Source of the DNA: Scatophagus argus
Lineage: Eukaryota > Chordata > Actinopteri > Scatophagidae
Assembly (NCBI RefSeq): GCF_020382885.2
Contig: NC_058496.1
Location: 2,885,001-2,949,000 of the forward strand
Direction of reading: 5' to 3'
Length of the DNA stretch: 64,000 nt
The stretch's first letter is position 1, and every line of letters starts with the position of its first letter. The position numbers and the translations under genes are program-made. Positions 22,664 through 58,343 of the stretch are shown here, one piece after another. The notes under the pieces were generated by a model. That model was not told the origin of the DNA, did not search any database, and saw nothing but the letters and a program-made list of their open reading frames with translations.

Positions 22664-24411
22664 GGATGGGCTGAGGAGCTGATGCAAGGACCACCATGGC
22701 TTCTGTAGTGCACATCTGTAGCGACTGCAAGTATCTTTTGCTTGCTTTTCTCCGTCCACAGTCACAAGTTTGATTTCACAAAACCGTCAGGCAGAAGAAA
22801 TCCATGTTGTGCACGTCTCACTCTCTTTTTCTGGTTAATGGCAAAGGGTGAATGGTTTTGGCGGGCAGCCTGATTTTAATAGCTGCTCCAAAGTCTCGCC
22901 TTGAGTGTGCACACTGAGAGGAGTGTGCAGGTATCAGTCCACAAGAGCCGACTGGAGGAAATGGCGAGCCGTCAATGCACGGCTTTCCTGGAAACCTGCC
23001 TCCTTCCTCTCCTCCGCAGATCTGTTTGGCCGGTGGGTTCGCCCCTCAGCCCCATCAGAGGTGCACACAAGCTGGACGATGACATTGCTTTTCAGGACTG
23101 GGTTCTCCACGTCCGAGACGCTTCATTACTGACGCCGAGGACAAATCCAGTACGCGCCTCCAGGTACCACTGCAGGACCAGCCCTTTACTCTACACCGAA
23201 GCTGTGTTATGTCTTCAGCCTAACGTGAAACTGCAGCACACGTCCAAAGTAAGAAACGCAGGTGTGCAGGGAGATGTGGGTCATGGAGAGACTTCCTGTA
23301 CGGTGCCCAGGAGGGGCTGTCATACGTACACAAGATCTGAAAGCTAGAACAAAAACAAGTTAATGAACGTCTTACTTACGTGATGACACACACACAGCAA
23401 AACTATTATGTGGCACCGCCACATAATATTATTCTTGGCAGAACAACCTTTTTTACATCTACATTTGCACATATGCGTTTCACAAGTCTAATTTCATATA
23501 GAAAGAACTGCATTATTGTAGATTAACGTATCCAACAGTACAGAAAATAGCAATTAGATGCTAAGCACGCAAATAAATCGACGATCACACGTAGTTTCTA
23601 TTTCACTGACTATTTTCCCTTTTGACACTTTTCACGAAAGTAAGCTTATTAGTTGTAACAGAGTATTTGTACAGTGCGGTACTGCTACTTTTACTCGCGT
23701 ACAGCATCCTAAACACTTCCTCCGCCGCTTTGTGACTGACACCAACATTTTTAAAAAACGCCCCACATTGGTCGCACTACGATGTCAAATCACAAAACGT
23801 CCGAAAAAGGCGCAGTTTTGCCGGATGACAGCCGTGGTCCTGACAGCTCCAGCAGCAGCGCACCGTCGGTTAGCCAACACGCACTGTAGCAACCGACGAG
23901 CTAGCAATATGTCAGCTAGCAACCCCGCAGGCACAAAGACGCAGCTTCGGCGTCTCCTCAAAGCGGGGGACGCAACGCCTCGACACGCTGCATGCAAACC
24001 GGCCGGAATGTGCCGCAAACGGCTACACGACCCAAACCGTGAATATCGAGCGCAATTGAGTGGCCGAGACCTCCGCAACACAGGAAAAGCCAGCTGTCAG
24101 GCTAACTAACGGGCTAGCGGCAGCTCCTACTGAACTGTAACGGGGGATGGAGTCTGTGCCCGAATCCGACAGCGCCGCGCGGATTAATCTGCCTTTGTCA
24201 TTAGGGTTCATACAAAACGCTGTAAAACCCTGCGCGCCGAGGCCTGTCCGGTTATATTCTGCAATATATTCAGTATTTCAAAAGTACCTCAGTTTCTGAC
24301 TGTTTCTCCCTCCAATCTCAGCTTCCCTTCCCCCGTCCAGTGGCCACGGTAATTTCAAGTGCATCTTGGGAATTGTGGTTTCCTGTGTCGGACTCTAGCT
24401 TCATTACGTCA

Positions 24412-24420
<9 letters not shown>
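22664..24420 (-). promoter_or_regulatory. elmod3: elmod3 5' region with CpG-rich promoter
   Basis: From about 23740 to 24350 the sequence becomes rich in CpG and holds open frames on both strands, as CpG islands do. It is the natural promoter for minus-strand elmod3, whose first coding exon lies 1.1-1.7 kb downstream, so a non-coding first exon and an intron are expected here. A CRE-like TTACGTCA occurs at 24404-24411, next to a CT/CA simple repeat (24412-24446). Words such as GCTAGC and GTTAGC recur between 23870 and 24118. The exact transcription start and 5' UTR splice donor could not be fixed by eye. Confidence 0.55.
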
Positions 24421-24445
<25 letters not shown>

Positions 24446-26246
24446 CTCTTTTTCTACCTCCCATCAGCAGTGCTTTCTGCTTAAAATACGGTTATAAGTT
24501 TGTCTGAACCAAATCGTGAAAATAAAATCATCATGAAAAGCCATGTAACTTAAAGAATGGTGTAAAAATAAAAAAGAAAAGTTGCTTTGTTTCTCCCCAA
24601 CGGACAGACAAGCTGATTCAGATTTTCAGTCAAGGACGTGCAGGTGGATATTAGAACTTACAAAAAAAAACTTAAAATCAAGGCTGTCATAAGTGCCAGC
24701 GATTCGACACGACTGCCAGACAGCTTGTTTTGTCTTTCTGATCTTCTTACACGAGTTATCTGCACTGGAAAGCTTCCCCTTTCCCACCACAGAGCTCTCT
24801 TCATCACACAAACAAGCTCTCCAAGTGGCTACGACTCTCCTCACATCTGCTTATGTTCAGATTTTCAGGGATTTCAAGCAGATGTCCCTTATTAGCCCTC
24901 TGGAACATTCTTTCAAGAAAATAAAAATATGTTTGTTTTGTATTACACAAGGCAGCGCATGGACGCGTTCTGCTGAGGTTTGTTTTATTTAGAGTAATCA
25001 GGATCAACTGGGACTTAATTCTCAAAAACAGTAGATGGGAGAAAGTGAAAAGCAGCTGCCAGAGTTCACAGGTTGCAGGCAGCTCACTTCCTGTTTCACT
25101 TCAGAAACATCCTTCAAGCCTTAATATAATTTGCAAATCAGTGCTGGTGAGTGTCTCACACTTAATGACGTGAGGAAGAAAGTGAGAATCCTGGTCCATG
25201 CAGGCTGCACTGCGTCCAAGGAAAGGAACTGTTGCAAAACATTTTGGATCGATCAGAAACTACACAAAATAGGAAAAATGTTACACAACTGGCATTAATG
25301 GAGGACAGATTTCCTGTTCGAGGTTACTTGATCTTGGGGAATGTGCTGCTGGCTCACGCCGAACTGCTCGCTGCTGGGCTCCTCACACATCTGAATGGCC
25401 AAACACCTGCTCGTTCTGGCAAACCGTCAGTCTGAAAGCCCATCAAGGAGCAGGAAGACATTTTTATGAGCTGCATTTTTCATGATTTAAAAGAGATCCA
25501 TCCCTTCCTTTCCGAAGTGGAACAGTTGTGCAATTTCTGTGCAGTTTCCAGGACGAGTTTTTAAGTTTTTCTGTTTTGAGCTCAGTACGTGTGGTGATTA
25601 TGTTTCAAGTCTTTCAAGTTAACCACTGAATAACCTTCGGATTATGAGCTTTTATTTATGTTATCATGCACCCGAGAAAGGCAGATCAATCATTATCCTG
25701 ACAGCTTTTCTTGTTCTCCAACAGCATGATAAAAGCAACAAAAAAAAAGACATAAATACCACTGACATTACAATCGTTTATGCACTTGGCCGTCATTGCA
25801 GTGTAATCGGTAAATCAAATAAATAAAACACTGACACGAAAGTGCAAGTTCACAGCAGTTACCAGAGGGAAACAACACACAGTGTGGTACAGGTTTTACT
25901 GCTCGCATACGGACTCGGTGGGTCTGCCAAGGTGGGGTGGAGTGATGAGGACGAACGTGTCACAAACAATCAAGGCACTCGAGTGTGTAAGATGCAAAAT
26001 CAGGACAGATTTTCTATTAAGAGGGGCAAGAAAAACACACACACACACACACAGACGTTAGCCAACTGAAACCAACATCTGAGCCCAGATTTCTCTAAAA
26101 GCGTCATCTTCATCTGATCTCCTTAATGCTCTCTGGATTTTCATATTTTTTCAGCAGTTACAAGCAGATGTGCTCGGTGATTTGTTTTTTAATGAGTCGG
26201 GGTTGCTCTCCTTCCACTGTGCCAAAAGCTCAAGAGGCGTCTCGTG
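24421..26246. other. Region between elmod3 promoter and star stop codon, including star 3' UTR
   Basis: No exon or recognised element. On the minus strand AATAAA-type signals follow the star stop at 25651-25656 and again near 24983-24988; the first would give a 3' UTR of about 0.6 kb. A CA run (26036-26052) and AT-rich unique sequence make up the rest. The star transcript end is therefore only approximate. Confidence 0.5.
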
Positions 26247-28148
26247 TCAGCAGGCGTGAGCCATCTCCATGGAAACATTATTAGCCATCCTTTGCCTGAG
26301 GTGGTTGGCAAAGTCCACCTGCGTCTGAGACAGCACTTTGTTTATGATAGTCTTCGGGATCCAGCCCTGCAGGAGGACAGAGACAAAGGCGGCGTTGGAC
26401 CCGGTAACATGATGCTGCTCTTTTACTTTTAGTTCTTCAACATGTTTTGATGCAAATCAGTGCGTTCATGGTGGAAACACACACACACACACACGGCAGC
26501 CACTTACCTTTAGATCTATATTTAGTAACCAGGTGAACTTGGTCTTATTTGGGTCTTCAGCACAGGGCTTCATGACTATACAGGTAGGTCCATTCTCCGC
26601 TCTGAAACATGTGATGATCAGTGCACCCCTTTAAATGGCATTGCTCTGTATCCAACCATTTACTCCATAAATGCATGCAGATATCACAGCAAAAAAACCC
26701 CAAAAACCCAAGACAACCCTATTTCCAGCTCCAGTGACTCACCTGACCACGCCTCTCTGCTCAGGCATTTTCGGGTGCTGAGTGGACATCCCAGCCAGGA
26801 AGCAGGTGGAGCCCCGACGCTTGGCACAGCGAACGCTGACGAAGTCTCTCGGTCCGACCACATTGCCAGGCGTGTCTGCAGACATCTCATGGGTAACCAT
26901 TGTTTCCTGGCCGATCCTTTGCAGGATCTGTGGGATGTGAAATGCTCTTGGATAGATTTAGTTGTCTTTGGCTGTAGCTATAGCTACCATTAGCTCAGTT
27001 AGCCGTGGAGCTAGCGACATGAAAGTGTCCTATGGCTGACCAGATTATGAAACCTGAATTCAGAAAGTGTATAGTTGTATTTTTTACTGTGTAGTAAGAA
27101 AAAGTAGGTGTAGGAATCCTTTTTTTCTTGAGGTGCTGTCAGTTTGGTTTGTTGACCTCTCAGACTAAATGCTAAGAGAGCTTGTGAAACTGCCCCTCTC
27201 TCTTACCTTAACTTGTTTGACACTGGGGTTCCACTCCCCCATTTGCTCCATATTTCCAACGAGCTCTTCGTAAAGGTTGTCAGGATGTTGATCCAACATC
27301 ACTTCCAGCTTGAACACCTTTCCGATGTCAGGCAGCGTCTTACTCAGGACTTTGTCTCCGTTTGCCTGAGGGAAGGGCGTTAAACGAATGCTGTCAGTGT
27401 TTGCATATTTGCTTTCAAAATTGATGAAACCTACAGTGGATGACGTCTCATTCTTCATTCAGAGCTAGAATTTGCAACAGCCGCACTTTAAATTATTCAT
27501 TTTCTGCGTGTCATGTCCCCGTACTCACAGCCACAGTTTCGACTGTCCAGCCGTCCTGTTTGCTGAGGATGCTAATGGCCTTCTGCAGAGCTTCCTCGCC
27601 TTGTTTCAGGTAAGACATCTCCTCCTCGCTGTACACCTCCTCCTCTTCGATCCGAGAACCTAGAGACAAAGAGCGCACAAAGTACAAATCGCAGTCATCT
27701 TAAAGATATCTTGAAATCAAATCGCCAACATTTGTGTTTGTTTTTTTTTTTTAGCCGACACTGACTGAAAAGATGACAAGTAAAAACTCACTGAGGAGGG
27801 AGCTCCGTCGGCGGACTTGGCTGATCCAGTTACTGGGACTCGGGCCTGCCAATCTGTTCAGCTCGTGGTGAATGGCCACCATGGCGTTCCTCCTCAAACC
27901 TGGGAGACAATTAGTTCAATTCTAAATCCATTCATTACACATATGGTATATCAAAGAGAGAAAACTGCATTCTGACTCTGAGTTCTATGCAGAACTCCAC
28001 TGCAAAAATGTGCTTTTTTTATCCAACTGTAAAACAGGGGGAAAACTAAGCCGAGAGGCTGCTTGTCAGAATTCTCTCACTCACCTGTCATGTTCCTCAT
28101 ATGCCGGTAGGAGATGCCAGCACACAGTTTGAAGGTTGCAGGCAGCAT
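26247..28148 (-). CDS. star: Steroidogenic acute regulatory protein (StAR, STARD1)
   Basis: Delivers cholesterol to the inner mitochondrial membrane, the rate-limiting step of steroid synthesis. Exons (5' to 3', minus): 28148-28085, 27899-27792, 27659-27529, 27365-27207, 26927-26743, 26601-26508, 26366-26247. The seven exons give 286 aa, the usual length for a fish StAR, and all phases agree. The N-terminus [17 protein letters not shown] is the mitochondrial targeting region. The START domain runs from about residue 70 to 284. Both classical PKA sites are present: RRRSS at 51-55 and KRRGS at 190-194. Well-conserved blocks include [31 protein letters not shown] and [13 protein letters not shown]. 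It lies next to lsm1 and bag4 as in mammals, apart from the intervening GRK gene. Confidence 0.98.
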
Positions 28149-28267
28149 TTTGTGTTTGTTACAGGAGCTTTAGGAGAGCTGGAAAACTGCAAAGATTGCT
28201 GTAAATCGGCTGACAGCGCTGTGGAGAGGACTTGGATTTCTGTTCTGTTGACTTTTGAAAGTGCTGC

Positions 28268-28295
28268 TTATATATGAGTGCAGCCCACAAGGCCA
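28268..28295 (-). promoter_or_regulatory. star: star proximal promoter: TATA box and NR5A/SF-1-like site
   Basis: On the minus strand TATATAAG ends at 28268, about 120 bp upstream of the star ATG, which suggests transcription starts near 28240. Fourteen bases further upstream lies CAAGGCCA (plus-strand 28288-28295), which matches 8 of 9 positions of the SF-1 consensus YCAAGGYCR. A second 8-of-9 match, CCAAGGTTG, is at 28348-28356. SF-1 control is established for mammalian STAR; the sites here are inferred from sequence only. Confidence 0.65.
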
Positions 28296-28443
28296 CAGTG
28301 CTATCACCACGCAGATGAACACACACATCACCTCACTGTTCAAATGGCCAAGGTTGCCTGGCGGACACGACGAGCATGTCTCAGACTCTCACAAACACTG
28401 TGTCAGATAACGTCCAGTGCCCAGACCCACTGCTCTGCTCACG

Positions 28444-28448
<5 letters not shown>

Positions 28449-28512
<64 letters not shown>
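28449..28512. repeat. (AC)32 microsatellite
   Basis: A pure AC dinucleotide tract of 64 bp, the longest in the window. It is about 175 bp upstream of the star TATA box. Such alternating purine-pyrimidine DNA can adopt the Z form and is usually length-polymorphic. Confidence 0.97.
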
Positions 28513-28514
<2 letters not shown>

Positions 28515-30874
28515 TCCCATAGCAGAGGGTGACACAGGAGAGAGCAGCCTCTCTTCAATGATGAGAGAGCCCAAGAGAGAGGTCAGTGGGAGAGACCCTG
28601 AGTGACTCATCCATCCCTTCACGGCCCATTACAGCCTAAACACTCACTGGAATTTGAGGGCGAAAAATTTCCGTTCAGTTTGGCTCGTTTCTTCCCCGTC
28701 ATGATTGATATCTCAGTGTGAGCTAGAAGCATATCTCTGGTGTCATTATCACTGAGTGGAGCCACTAACCAGGGTCTCTTTAACTGCTTACTTAACATTG
28801 TTTATTCACCTTGAAACTCAGCGATTTGTCTTAATTTTTTGTGAGCTGCTTAGAAACATGATTTTGAACTGATAAAAAGAAGCAGATGTCTGCGACGGAA
28901 ACTGATGCGTTGTTGCTGCTTGGACTCTCAGGGGCTGTAAAGCATGTTTAACTGCCATGGATTTTCATATGCATAACAGTTTTACAGAAAAGGTTTAAGA
29001 AGGAGTCTAATTTAGCCCAAACATAACTCACATACTGTGGATTTGTTGCTTTGCTGTGTCACGTACAGTACATGTATTTGTTCTCATCTGACCTGGCAAC
29101 CTGGAGGCTATTATTACTATTTTTCATACAACAGAAGGGTCTGTTGGACCCCAAGCATTAACGAAGGTTAAAAGTGAGTAACAGCAATTAGGAACAACAT
29201 GTAACCTTGAAGTTGCCATTATTGCGCAACAGTATGGGAATTTCCTTTGTTTTAGTCACGTTATATTCACCTGCATTCGCAGGCTTCCGTCCTCACTCTC
29301 TGCTTCGTCCAAGGGAATTTTGGACTGGAAACACGACCGTTGATCGACACGATGGAGAAGTGAGCCTGTCATTCTGAAGTTGTTGTGTGTTGCGTGACCG
29401 AACATCTGCAGCAGAGGCAGATAATACAGGACACTGCAGTGGGCTCGGTCAACCTTTCCCTGTGAAATGCTAAACAAAACTGCTCAGTGAGGGTTTGATA
29501 TTGTTCAGCCCTGTCAGTTTTTCCACGGCGGTCAGACTTGTCAAACACATCACATTTCATAATAACAACATCCAAACATCAGGACTCCGCTTCGGCTTTT
29601 CTGTCAGTGAGACTGAATCACACTCTGGAAATTTCTTAGTCGTCAAATGGCACACCGTAATCCGCTAATAACATGTTTTATCAAGCCGCTCACATGTTTT
29701 GACAGCCTTGCTTACTCCGTCCAAGCAAAATCCAAACTATCTAAGAGCAATATTGCCTGAGCGAGCTGCGCGTCAAACGTGCGCTCAGGGTCAACAACGC
29801 ACACGACCACAGGAATGGAGACCTGTCAGGAGCGTTGCAGGCCATCTGATTAGTGACCATGAATGTGCACAGAGAAAACAGGAAGAGATTAATAAATTCC
29901 AAAGATGGACTGAAGTCACCTTAACCTGCGAACTCGCGTCCCTCATGTTGCATGGCAGGAATTACCCATCAGTCCCTCTGGTCTTCCGCAGGGTGAGTCC
30001 TCTCATTGAATATGGGAACACAGAGGCCCTGCACTATCTGAGCCATCAGCCAGCCACAGTGGACAGAGCAGGCAGCCATGTCTCTTGTGCTGCAAACCTC
30101 TTTTTTCAGACACAAAGTGGGTCACCTGCCTGTTTCTAATGGCTGCCTGTTCGACAAGAGCAGCATTATGTTTTAATGAGACTCAGTCCTGGGGCAAACC
30201 ACACTTCACTGACTGGCAAAGGTTTAAGACCCTGAAGACGGTTAAAGAGTCTCACTGAAAGAACCCGTCTGTGCTTCAGCTGTGAGAATCAGCACTAAAT
30301 GACGAAGCCGGGTTTCAGTCTTAGGGAGTCTCAGAGGCTTGTTGTATTTGTACTTTTTAGATTTGTCTTGTTTTACTCACATCTCACATGCATTGCACCT
30401 GAATAAAGGTTTGCTCAGCACTGAAACAACCGCAGAAAAGCAGATGTTGGTGTCCACAGGTCCTTCAGAGTGTCGTTTATTCAGATTCCTTTGTTTTGTC
30501 AGTTGTATCAGGCAGGCGTGGCGTTCGACTACAATGAGATGAACGTGCAACTCGATCTCGTCTTTGTAACATTATTTTTCAGATTTTCTTAATATCTTTA
30601 TTGTTTTGGCCATTAAATCTTCCACTGTGTACTGTGACAGCCAAACAGCAATGTAGTAATACTGCAATAGTACAGCAGTACAGTGCGACTACAAAGATAT
30701 GAGCTCAGGTGTCTGTTGTGCTGTGTCCTATAACAAGACGATGATCGGGAAAATAATCTCCATCATTTTAATGTACTTGAATGTGAAGAAGGAAATGCTG
30801 TGTGGTCGCACGGGCAGAGTAGACAGAAATAAAGAGACAGGCACAGCGAGGAGTACTCAAACTATAGCACAGAG
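28513..30874. other. Intergenic region between star promoter and GRK 3' end
   Basis: No coding exon, RNA gene or recognised repeat. Frames on both strands are short and unlike any known protein. The right limit is the candidate polyadenylation signal of the GRK gene (minus-strand AATAAA at 30875-30880). Confidence 0.55.
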
Positions 30875-32900
30875 TTTATTGGGACTTGAAGGACACAGTG
30901 GGTTTGGTTTTCACATGCACTCAGCACTTTGCTGTACATCACATCAAGGCGGAGAATCTCTCTCCAACATCTCCTCCTCCTCCTCCTCCTCATCATCATC
31001 CCTACTGACAAGCTGTGCGAGTCCGTGTGTGTGTGTGTGTGTGTGTGTGTGGAAACAAACAGAGCATGACAGTCAGAGAATAAACAAAGTGCTGATGTCT
31101 GTGTGGGTATTGTCTGGGAGATCATGCTAACAAGGAGGCACTTCAGTCTGATTCGGGTTTGGTTTTCTTTTTCCTTTTCATATCAAGTACGCAGAGAAAA
31201 GATCGCGTGAGATCCATACGGACGATCAGAATTACTCCACGAACCAGCTTTCACTACCTCAAACAGGGAAAATACCACATTCTTAAAAATGAGCAGAAGA
31301 GAACGAGCTCTTCCTCACTTTCAATTGGCTGCGCTGCTGCGTGAAGGCCACTTCTTCGCGTGGTGTCTGCGGGATCCTCGGGCGTCTTCCTCCCCCCGTC
31401 TGCTCTGACTCGAAAGAAAACGACTAAAATTAAAATTGTGGACCAACTAAAATTAAAATTCAGATAAGATAAACTGCAGCTGCTGATGCCCTGTGCTGGA
31501 CACGAAACAAGAGGAAGACCCTTTAGAGTTTGTGAGGCATTTTGAAGAGCGTTAAGTGTAAAGGGACAAAATATAAAAACCTGTACATGTGACAGCACTG
31601 GCTATGGAGAAGGCATAAGGAGAACAAGAACACTTTAGTTTCTAATGTAGAAAAGAAGCGGCGCGTGGCAATGTCAGTACAACAATGTGCCTTAATGATC
31701 AGAGGTAAAAACATCTTCATTGGGTGAAGAAACAGCATGACAGCATTTTAAATTGTGCCACTTGTACGTCGGGCTGAGTGCATGTGTTCCTCTCCACTCC
31801 TGTGCGCAAAATCGAGCAAAAAAAAAAAAAAAAAAAAAAAAAAGACCAAAAGAAGATCTTTCCGTTTCTGTACAGCATATTAATTCAAGCTCCACGTAAT
31901 GTCAAATATAAAGTGACACTGTAAACCGAGGGAGACGTCTGCGTGTTGTACGGTATACTATGGAATGAGGTATGCAGAAGCAAAAGGGATACAGCTGTCC
32001 ATACTTACACTTGTCCATGCAATGAAAACACAACACGATTCTCACAATTCTGTCTGTGTATGTCTATCTTGTACGTACATGTGCTTCAAGCGATATGATA
32101 TGTCTGCAGGCTCATATTTAGAGAAAAAGTGTAGAAAAACGGATCACGCGCTCTGAACCTCTCGCGGGTCTAAACGACGGCCGAAAACCTTCGACAAATC
32201 AACGTGACAAACGGTATCACAAAACTAAACTGTAATCTTTGGCCTGAGTGTATGCAAGGCAATGTACATCGTGTGCTGAGGTTGTTGAGGTGATGTGTTC
32301 CGGATGTTTCAGGAGTGATCCGAGGTACGGGAGGCGGAAACACGGAGGAAGAATAAGTTAGAACTGTACAGGTGGCGACACTTGGAGTTGGACAGATGGT
32401 GACATACGGGTACGAGACACAGGCCAGAAAGCAAAGGACTGAAAATGAGTGAAAAAGAGAAATTCCTTTCCTGGAAAAATTCACCAAGACCCCATCTTCT
32501 ATTCCCTGCGGTGGTCTTTATTATACAGTGGATCCCCTGAATATTAACTTGTTTTCTATCCATTTCTTTCATCAGCGTCAGTGGCTCCGCTCTACAGTCC
32601 AACAATCCTGAGGGTAAGTAAGGTTTGTCAGAATATTTCCAAACGTCTCTGCAACATTGACCATCCCATTACAAATGCCTGGGGTCTCAGGGCCTGGTCA
32701 ACACCCCCACCCTCCCCCGACGGGCTGACCATTTAGGCGTTTTAGACAGGCTGTCTCCGGCTGCTGCTCAGGCCCCGGCTGTGGACCAATCAGCAGCGGG
32801 AAAGCCCCTCGGAGCTCCTTCCCTTTGTGTGTGTGTGTCTGTGTGTGTGTGTATGTGTGTGTGTGTGTCTGTGTGTGGCTCCCACACTGCCACTGTGCCA
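30875..32900 (-). other. grk5l: Probable 3' UTR of the GRK gene
   Basis: Two kilobases follow the GRK stop without an exon. The minus strand reads AATAAA at 30875-30880 in a typical context. Inside are TCC/TCA triplets (30969-31000), (TG)n at 31024-31052, a 26-bp poly-A run on the plus strand (31818-31843) and a TG tract at 32826-32876. Earlier poly(A) sites are possible. Confidence 0.45.
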
Positions 32901-55697
<22,797 letters not shown>

Positions 55698-56260
55698 CAA
55701 AAAGAAGAAGAAGAAGAAGAAGAAGAAGAAAAAATCCTAAACGCAGAGGTTTTCGGTGCACACGCGTCTGCAGCGGCAGCAGCGTCCTTCAGCTTTGTAT
55801 GTGCTGTGTGGGCTTTTTCTTTCCTTCACTCCTCGTCGGTATCCGAGCAAATTTCACTCATATCAAAGTCGTCGGGGATAAAACAGGATGTCATAGATTT
55901 GCTTGCAGTGTAAGCTGGGCATGGTTCTTGTTGTGGGCTGGAAGCGCGGCGCTGCATTTCTACTCCAATCCCCCCAAAACCATTCCATGCGTGATTTGGC
56001 TGCGGAGTCTCCCCGATGCAGGAAATATTCACGTCGGAGGCAGCGACGTGTGCGAAGCGGGTCCTTCTCAGCGGACTCCTCGCAGCGGTTCACCAGGAGA
56101 CTGCCAGCTTTACATTACAACAGCAGGGGTTGGCTGAGCGCACCGGAGAGGACATGAGCGCGCCCCCCCTCCCGCAACCCCTGTTGGGACGTAATCAAAG
56201 TGGGCGGGGCCTCCCAGTCACAGCTGCGTCAAGCCGACGACAGGAACTGCTCCACCGGAA
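55698..56260 (-). promoter_or_regulatory. grk5l: GRK 5' UTR and CpG-rich promoter
   Basis: Directly upstream of the GRK ATG lies an AAG repeat on the plus strand (55701-55734; CTT on the coding strand), then about 500 bp rich in CpG up to 56260. A GC box (GGGCGGGG, 56202-56209) and a CRE-like GACGTAA (56188-56194) lie near its upstream end. Open frames on both strands here are explained by base composition. The transcription start was not determined. Confidence 0.55.
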
Positions 56261-56735
56261 AACACGCTAATGGATCCGCAAAATAAAAGCATACTTCCAG
56301 CGCTTGTCTTTTTTGGCGCTGTGGTAGGAGAGGACAGAAGTTGAGGGATGACTTCCCACCGAAGCTGTAGAGACTTTCAGTGTCACTAAAGCAGCCACCG
56401 CGTTTCCACTCGTTAACTGATTAAACCTGCTGTCAGGCGGCGTGGAAACCTCCTCATGTCGTCCGCTTATCTTCATGATGTGAGCACAGATTCACCCTGT
56501 CGGAGAGAGGAACTGAGGACACCTGTGAGGGAGTTCACATTACTGTGCGTTTATTACGTCACATAAACGCCCTCGTCTCTCTTTTGTTCTCTCGCTTAAA
56601 GCTTCACTTTGCCGCTTCTGCAGCGACACATATGAGGGTAAACTGAGCAGTTTTACTCCAGCGGGAACTGGAGGGGAGAAAAGGGTGAAGTCGCCATCTG
56701 CTGGCAGAATAACCACATAATGAACTACCTAAAGG

Positions 56736-56775
<40 letters not shown>

Positions 56776-58019
56776 AACGTTACGGATTTGTTCCATCAGA
56801 GCCTCTTCAAGTTCCTCTGCGGCCCAAAGTGTTTGTCTTCTCGATCCTTCAGTTGAATGTTTGAATTTGTGAAATGAAAACTATTTGTATGTTTATATAT
56901 AAAGGAATTTGTAATGACAGAGAAGGAATCTGTGGCGTTTAAATGATTTTAATGTGGTAGTTATACTTTTGTTTCTGCAGATAACATGTCGGACACGCAT
57001 TATTATTTTTTATGTCTTCCTTAGTGTGGATGTTTGAGACTTAAGGTCTTTTTCATGCAGCAGAACAAGAAAAACAGAAAAGGCCACTTTTTAAGCGCCT
57101 TTGTAGAGATTCACAGCAGACAACATGACTGCAAACTAATATCTATGGACGCAAGTTTTCACTTGTTATATTTCAGGTCAGCAACCCCACCTCTTCCATG
57201 CTGGTGGCGGTCGAGATATCAGGATCCAAACTCTCAGATCCCAATCCTCCAAAATGTTATATGTCATATTTCACTTGCAGAGGGTGAAATGTATCTAATG
57301 ACATGTATCTGATGTCGGAGTTACACTTAATGAATTAGAATTACTCTCCTACAATCGTTTGCATGCACAACTTTCGCCCTCCTGATCCATTTAACGAGCC
57401 GCCTCTCACTCCTCGTTTGACGGAGTTGGGTTTTATTTTGAAGTTTTCCCGGAAATGGAACTTATGAGCCCTGTACCATTACTTGACATCTTTCTGGAAA
57501 CTTTTTTGCATGCAGGCTGCACTTCCAAGTGTTCACATTTGAACATGCACGGAGCCCCGGCGGAGGGCGACTTCGCGTCGTCCCGTAATAACTCGTGTAC
57601 GAGCGCACAGCGCCCGTCAGGCCTGCTGCAGTGAATTGGTCACAGGGTTCCTGCCCAGCGCCTGTTTAATATTAACTCGCTGTATCCGCCCAGACGATTA
57701 ACGAGCTTGTTATTGATCGATGAGGGCAGATAGGATCGACTCCCCCGGACGCGCTCGGATCTTTAGAAACAGGACACGAGGCGGTCTCCTGCACGGATGC
57801 CGCCTGCCTTAACCGAATTATCCGAATGAAATATGGCCTTTCCTCGGATTTCATAACAAATGCTCGTTTGATGTCGGATCGCAGCCGGGGAGGACGGTGG
57901 CGCCATCACTGGCTGCTGTGGCCCCAAACGTTTCATGCTTTTAGTCGCGCTGTAAACGCAGCAGGGAGGGTGAAGCAGTGTGGTCAGAAGCACGCCGTCC
58001 ATAATGAAAAACTAAACTC
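56261..58019. other. Intergenic region between GRK promoter and lsm1 3' end
   Basis: No exon or RNA gene recognised. It holds (GT)n at 56738-56772 and unique sequence. The right boundary is the lsm1 polyadenylation signal candidate (minus-strand ATTAAA, 58020-58025). Confidence 0.6.
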
Positions 58020-58025
58020 TTTAAT
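58020..58025 (-). other. lsm1: Candidate polyadenylation signal of lsm1
   Basis: ATTAAA on the minus strand, about 320 nt after the lsm1 stop codon, which fits a short 3' UTR. It is the first good signal after the stop. Confidence 0.55.
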
Positions 58026-58343
58026 GGAGCATAGCAAGTAGTTGTCGTCAATAGCAGGCCCACTGATGTCCAGACAAAAAGACACAGTGACAAAATAGAA
58101 AGTGCTGCTGTCAAATGATCGCTAAATCACCAAAAACCAAAACAAAACATGAACTTTTTTCCCTCCACATGATTCAAATTAAACTCACACAGTACACTAC
58201 AGTATACAGGCCCAACATGACGCAGCCTTGTGCCCATGACACGAAAACACACTGGCAATCGCCCTCCAACTCAAATCCCACGTACAAGCTTCTCAGTCCG
58301 ACACACACTGAGGCAGAAGCTCATGGAGTCGAGACGCCACTCG

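Noticed and set aside
22664-22765. Upstream in-frame Met extending elmod3 by 34 residues
   Set aside because: An acceptor-like CTCAG just before the downstream ATG and the unrelated composition of the extension suggest it is intron or 5' UTR; cDNA would decide.
23558-24109. Plus-strand open frame of 183 codons upstream of elmod3
   Set aside because: Lies in a CpG-rich promoter where both strands stay open; no domain and no start context or splice partner.
28449-28512. CRISPR-like or satellite array
   Set aside because: Simple dinucleotide repeat without spacers in a vertebrate genome.
28389-28622. Frames made of Cys-Val or His-Thr repeats
   Set aside because: Products of (AC)n microsatellites. 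The same holds for frames near 32781, 38596, 38921, 48299 and 59862.
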